Positions 60,877 through 64,000 of a DNA stretch of 64,000 bases are shown in pieces. The DNA comes from SXZD01 sp034680345 (GTDB lineage Bacteria; Pseudomonadota; Gammaproteobacteria; Burkholderiales; Burkholderiaceae_B). The translations under genes and the position numbers were made by a program. The stretch covers positions 62,001-126,000 of the forward strand of contig JAXISZ010000002.1 of NCBI GenBank assembly GCA_034680345.1. Direction: 5' to 3'. Position 1 is the first letter of the stretch. The number at the start of each line of letters is the position of its first letter. The notes beneath the pieces were generated by a model, which saw nothing but the letters and a program-made list of their open reading frames with translations, did not search any database and was not told the DNA's origin.

Positions 60877-60930
60877 AACCTGCCGGCCAATGGTGTTTAT
60901 TTCACGCTAACGCAAAGGCAGGTTTTTTTC
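60875..60930. terminator. Bidirectional terminator between the relic and ppnP
   Basis: 10-bp stem AAAACCTGCC/GGCAGGTTTT (60875-60884 with 60917-60926) with a long loop of 32 nt and T-run after it on the plus strand. It lies 5 nt beyond the minus-strand ppnP stop and can serve both sides. Confidence 0.65.
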
Positions 60931-60935
60931 GGTTT

Positions 60936-61247
60936 TTATTCAAAAGAACAGACATAATGCACGGTGTCTGTCACTTCAATTTCAAAAAAGCTGTTGCCTG
61001 AAACAAAAAATGACTGTCCAGTCGAATACATTCTACCTTCGGTTTCTCCGGCTAGCTTGACCTTGCATGTGCCTGCAATAATTTCCATAACCTCAGGGGC
61101 TGCGGTATTAAAGTTTAGCGTTGAAGGAAAAATCACGCCCACTGATTTTTTTGAACCGTCGCTAAGTACAACAGAATGACTGACGCATTTACCTTCAAAA
61201 TAAACGTTGGCCTTCTTGACTACCGTAACATTTTCAAACTGACTCAT
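60936..61247 (-). CDS. ppnP: Pyrimidine/purine nucleoside phosphorylase
   Basis: Small cupin of 103 residues (DUF1255/YaiE family) that phosphorolyses purine and pyrimidine nucleosides. It begins MSQFENVTVVKKANVYFEGK and contains SHSVVLSDGSKKSVGVIFPS, FNTAAPEVMEI and the end TVHYVCSFE. The ATG at 61247 follows AAAGGAC and is preferred over an upstream frame that runs into argG. It begins 13 nt after argG, so it should be co-transcribed. Confidence 0.93.
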   Translation of the reverse strand: MSQFENVTVVKKANVYFEGKCVSHSVVLSDGSKKSVGVIFPSTLNFNTAAPEVMEIIAGTCKVKLAGETEGRMYSTGQSFFVSGNSFFEIEVTDTVHYVCSFE

Positions 61248-61260
61248 GAATTGTCCTTTT

Positions 61261-62487
61261 TCATACCCGTTTTTTTCGAGCATTGGCCGCAATCCGCATT
61301 CTTAATGCGTTTAGTTTAATAAATCCACCCGCATCGGCTTGATTATAAGCGCCACCATCATCGTCAAATGTGGCAATCGTTTGGTCAAATAAGGTATCTT
61401 TTGAATCACGAGAAACCACTGTAACATTGCCTTTATACAATTTAACTCGCACCCAGCCATTGACCTGTGCCTGAGTGTGGTCAATTAAGACTTGTAAGGC
61501 TTGACGCTCTGGTGACCACCAATAACCGTTATAAATTAAACTGGCGTAGCGAGGCATCAAGTCGTCTTTAAGGTGAACTACTTCTCGATCAAGGGTAATT
61601 GATTCAATCGCGCGGTGCCCTTTAAGTATGATGGTACCTCCTGGTGTTTCATAGCAACCGCGAGATTTCATACCGACATAGCGATTTTCTACGAGATCAA
61701 GGCGGCCAATGCCGTGTTTACCGCCCAAACGGTTTAATTCAGAAAGCACTTGTGCCGGACTTAAACGCACGCCATTGATGGCTGTAATATCGCCGCGCTC
61801 ATATTCTAAGTCAATATATTCCGCTTCATTTGGTGCTGCTTCAGGAGATACAGTCCAACGCCACATGGATTCTTCTGCTTCAGCAGATGGGTTTTCTAGG
61901 TGTCTGCCTTCAAAGCTGATGTGCAATAAATTGGCATCCATTGAATAAGGGGCGCCGCCATTGCGGTGTTTCATGTCAATTGGAATACCGGCATTTTCAG
62001 CGTAAGTCAGTAATTTTTCACGTGACGATAAGTCCCATTCACGCCATGGCGCAATTACTTTAATATCGGGTCGTAAGCCGTAATAACCAAGCTCAAAGCG
62101 CACTTGGTCGTTGCCTTTTCCCGTGGCGCCGTGCGATACCGCATCAGCTCCGGTGGCATTGGCAATTTCAATTTGACGTTTTGCAATGAGAGGCCGTGCA
62201 ATTGATGTGCCAAGTAGGTATTCACCCTCATAAACTGTGTTGCAGCGAAACATTGGAAATACAAAATCGCGTACAAATTCTTCACGCAGGTCGTCGATAA
62301 AAATATTGTCAGGCTTGATTCCAAATTTTAATGCTTTGGCTCGGGCTGGCTCCAGTTCTTCACCTTGCCCCAAGTCTGCTGTGAATGTCACCACTTCGCA
62401 ATTATAATTGTCTTGCAGCCATTTTAAGATAACTGAAGTATCTAAGCCGCCAGAATAGGCCAGCACAACTTTTTTAATGTCATTCAT
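61261..62487 (-). CDS. argG: Argininosuccinate synthase
   Basis: Enzyme of 408 residues that joins citrulline and aspartate with ATP. The PP-loop [17 protein letters not shown] (about 10-26) is at the N-terminus. Further signatures are [19 protein letters not shown] and the substrate-binding loops [16 protein letters not shown] and [10 protein letters not shown]. The length is that of the roughly 400-residue type. It follows argF after 133 nt and precedes ppnP. Confidence 0.96.
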   Translation of the reverse strand: MNDIKKVVLAYSGGLDTSVILKWLQDNYNCEVVTFTADLGQGEELEPARAKALKFGIKPDNIFIDDLREEFVRDFVFPMFRCNTVYEGEYLLGTSIARPLIAKRQIEIANATGADAVSHGATGKGNDQVRFELGYYGLRPDIKVIAPWREWDLSSREKLLTYAENAGIPIDMKHRNGGAPYSMDANLLHISFEGRHLENPSAEAEESMWRWTVSPEAAPNEAEYIDLEYERGDITAINGVRLSPAQVLSELNRLGGKHGIGRLDLVENRYVGMKSRGCYETPGGTIILKGHRAIESITLDREVVHLKDDLMPRYASLIYNGYWWSPERQALQVLIDHTQAQVNGWVRVKLYKGNVTVVSRDSKDTLFDQTIATFDDDGGAYNQADAGGFIKLNALRMRIAANARKKRV

Positions 62488-62579
62488 AATTCAACTCAAT
62501 TCAAAAATCTTAATTATTTTATTTTTTAGAACGTACAATATAGCGGTTAAAGAATTTGCGTAAAGTCCATTGTATTTAC

Positions 62580-62597
62580 AGCGCTTGCAAGCGCTTG
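62580..62597. promoter_or_regulatory. Palindrome in the argF-argG gap
   Basis: AGCGCTTGCAAGCGCT (62580-62595) is a perfect 16-bp palindrome. It also contains the direct repeat AGCGCTTG at 62580 and 62590, 10 bp apart, and the palindrome CAAGCGCTTG (62588-62597). Such symmetry suggests a repressor operator or an RNA hairpin. It lies 24 nt beyond the argF stop and about 93 nt before the argG start. The binding factor is unknown. Confidence 0.45.
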
Positions 62598-62620
62598 AAT
62601 CAGCTATATTTTATTTCTAT

Positions 62621-63532
62621 TTATATTTTTCCGCGCAATAAATATTCCATAAGCGCTTTTTGGGTGTGTAAGCGATTTTCTGCTTCGTCCCAAACCACGC
62701 TTTGGGGGCCATCCATCACTTCTGCACTGACTTCTTCGCCTCGATGTGCGGGCAGGCAGTGCATGAATAAAGCAGTCGGATCAGCCAATTTCATCATTTC
62801 ACTGTCAACTTGCCAATCGGCAAAGGCTTTGGCACGAACTTCGTTTTCTGTTTCAAAGCCCATGCTGGTCCAAACGTCGGTGGTAACTAAATGCGCTCCC
62901 TTGCAGGCGTCCATGGGGTCTGTGAATACTTCAAAAAAACCTTGTCCTGCTGTGGCTTGTTTGGCTGTAATTTCATAGCCTACCGGTGTGGAAATATGCA
63001 GTTTAAAGTCCAATAGTTTGGCAGCTTGTAACCATGTATTGCAAACGTTATTAGCGTCACCAATCCACGCCACGGTTTTACCTTCAATGCTGTTGCGATG
63101 TTCAATAAAAGTAAAAATATCTGCCAAAATTTGGCAGGGATGATATTCATTGGTTAAGCCATTGATCACTGGCACACGGCTATTGGCAGCAAATCGGTCA
63201 ACAATGTTTTGCTCATAAGTGCGAATCATGACCATATCGCACATTCTGGAAATTACTTGTGCAGCATCTTCAACAGGTTCACCGCGACCAAGTTGCGAGT
63301 CTTTAGTATTTAGATAAATGGCTGCCCCACCCAGTTGGTGCATGCCTGCTTCAAAAGACAAGCGAGTCCGGGTGGATTGCTTTTCAAAAATCATCACTAG
63401 GGTACGGTCTTGCAGAGGATAATAAGGTTCATACCGTTTGAACCTCGCTTTAATATCTTTTGCTCGCGAGACCAAGTAGTAAAACTCATCATCACTGATA
63501 TCTGAAAACTGTAAAAAGTGTTTGATTGACAT
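62621..63532 (-). CDS. argF: Ornithine carbamoyltransferase
   Basis: Enzyme of 303 residues that makes citrulline from ornithine and carbamoyl phosphate. Carbamoyl-phosphate-binding FEKQSTRTRLSFEAG is at about 49-63, with STRTR at 53-57. EYHPCQILADIFTF (about 130) and the C-terminal FMHCLPAHRGEEV are present. It is second in the minus-strand arg group, 62 nt after argD. A small perfect hairpin TGTAAA/TTTACA (63549-63566) lies in that gap. Confidence 0.96.
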   Translation of the reverse strand: MSIKHFLQFSDISDDEFYYLVSRAKDIKARFKRYEPYYPLQDRTLVMIFEKQSTRTRLSFEAGMHQLGGAAIYLNTKDSQLGRGEPVEDAAQVISRMCDMVMIRTYEQNIVDRFAANSRVPVINGLTNEYHPCQILADIFTFIEHRNSIEGKTVAWIGDANNVCNTWLQAAKLLDFKLHISTPVGYEITAKQATAGQGFFEVFTDPMDACKGAHLVTTDVWTSMGFETENEVRAKAFADWQVDSEMMKLADPTALFMHCLPAHRGEEVSAEVMDGPQSVVWDEAENRLHTQKALMEYLLRGKI

Positions 63533-63594
63533 AATGGGTTTTTAATTCTGTAAATGTTGGTTTACAGGGTAGACCTTATGGATAAACTATGATT

Positions 63595-64000
63595 TTACGC
63601 TAAGCTTGGCGCGCTTAAAAATGTTTTAATCAACGGTGCCAGAGTAGCGATTAAAAAGTCGGCGTCATTTTGTGTTAGAACTAAAGGGGGCAGCAAACGC
63701 ACTACAGTATCGCGTGTTACGTTGATAATCAACCCTTGTTCTAGCGCTTGGCTCACCAATACACCGCAGGGTTTGGCCAATTCAATACCAATCATTAAGC
63801 CTTGTCCGCGAATTTCTTTAAGGCCTTCAACTCCGAACAATGCTTGGGTTAGACCATTCTGAATGTATTGGCCAACTTTTTCAGCGTTGTTTAATAAATT
63901 TTCTGTTTCCATGGCCTCCAGTGTGGCTAAAGCAGCAGCGCATACTAGCGGACCACCGCCAAAAGTTGTGCCGTGGCTACCAGGCCGAAGCACTCCAGCG
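63595..64000 (-). CDS. argD: Acetylornithine aminotransferase, C-terminal fragment
   Basis: C-terminal 134 residues of a PLP-dependent class III aminotransferase; the 5' part lies beyond the right edge. Visible family signatures are GSHGTTFGGGPLVCAAALAT (with the phosphate-contacting GTTFGG), VRGQGLMIGIELA (IRGQGLMIGIEL here) and VVRLLPPLVL. The active-site Lys would be upstream and is not seen. With argF and argG it makes an argD-argF-argG group. It could also act as succinyldiaminopimelate transaminase, as in Escherichia coli. Confidence 0.92.
   Translation of the reverse strand, partial: AGVLRPGSHGTTFGGGPLVCAAALATLEAMETENLLNNAEKVGQYIQNGLTQALFGVEGLKEIRGQGLMIGIELAKPCGVLVSQALEQGLIINVTRDTVVRLLPPLVLTQNDADFLIATLAPLIKTFLSAPSLA

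Overview
This window is a stretch of ordinary bacterial chromosome, almost fully coding, from a betaproteobacterium. The best placement is a low-GC member of the Burkholderiales (roughly 42-45 % G+C by eye, not counted). The placement rests on gene order and protein sequence. The window has an ECF sigma factor/DUF3619 pair next to ilvBHC-psd-pssA-leuA, then rpsO-pnp-quinone oxidoreductase-tpiA-secG-tRNA-Leu-nuoA-N, then mutS beside an FKBP and a cupin hydroxylase, and a cysS-alkA-accA-tilS block. These neighbourhoods are typical of Burkholderia, Bordetella and Polynucleobacter relatives. I cannot name the genus. Tight packing and the absence of insertion sequences, prophage, CRISPR arrays or defence genes suggest a modestly streamlined genome.

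Layout. 1-1.2 kb: minus-strand sigma factor operon. 1.3-8.4 kb: branched-chain amino acid synthesis (ilvB, ilvH, ilvC, leuA) with phosphatidylethanolamine synthesis (psd, pssA) between. 8.4-13.5 kb: rpsO, pnp, a PIG3-type oxidoreductase, tpiA, secG and tRNA-Leu(GAG). 13.6-28.3 kb: the complete 14-gene complex I operon. 28.4-31.7 kb: ETF-ubiquinone oxidoreductase, divergent from the two subunits of a 3-oxoacid CoA-transferase. 31.8-36 kb: pyrG-kdsA-eno-ftsB. 36-49.6 kb: mostly minus-strand stress, repair and envelope genes (hslO, gamma-carbonic anhydrase-like protein, a small lipoprotein, ribosomal oxygenase, SlyD-like FKBP, mutS, suhB, trmJ, cysE, lpxH, cyclophilin, L,D-transpeptidase, TPR protein). 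49.7-53.8 kb: cysS-alkA-accA-tilS. 54-59 kb: fbp and pepN behind a histidine-rich UreE-like gene, plus yajQ. 59.3-64 kb: murB, then the minus-strand arginine genes argD(partial)-argF-argG and ppnP.

The genes are central: respiration (complex I and ETF-QO both feed quinone), branched-chain amino acid and arginine synthesis, envelope synthesis (LPS: kdsA, lpxH; peptidoglycan: murB, L,D-transpeptidase; phospholipid: psd, pssA; fatty acid: accA), and translation or RNA decay.

I did not find a new multi-gene system. The points most worth checking are: (1) a solitary UreE-like protein with histidine tails at both ends, in which the family's metal-binding LGNRH histidine is lost, placed directly upstream of the zinc aminopeptidase gene pepN with no urease gene in view; (2) two gene relics that a standard caller would miss or misread, a frameshifted LigB/DODA-type dioxygenase after murB and a nucleotide-sugar epimerase stub after tilS; (3) long leaders before ilvB (possible pseudoknot) and leuA (leucine-rich small ORF with a hairpin) that look regulatory.
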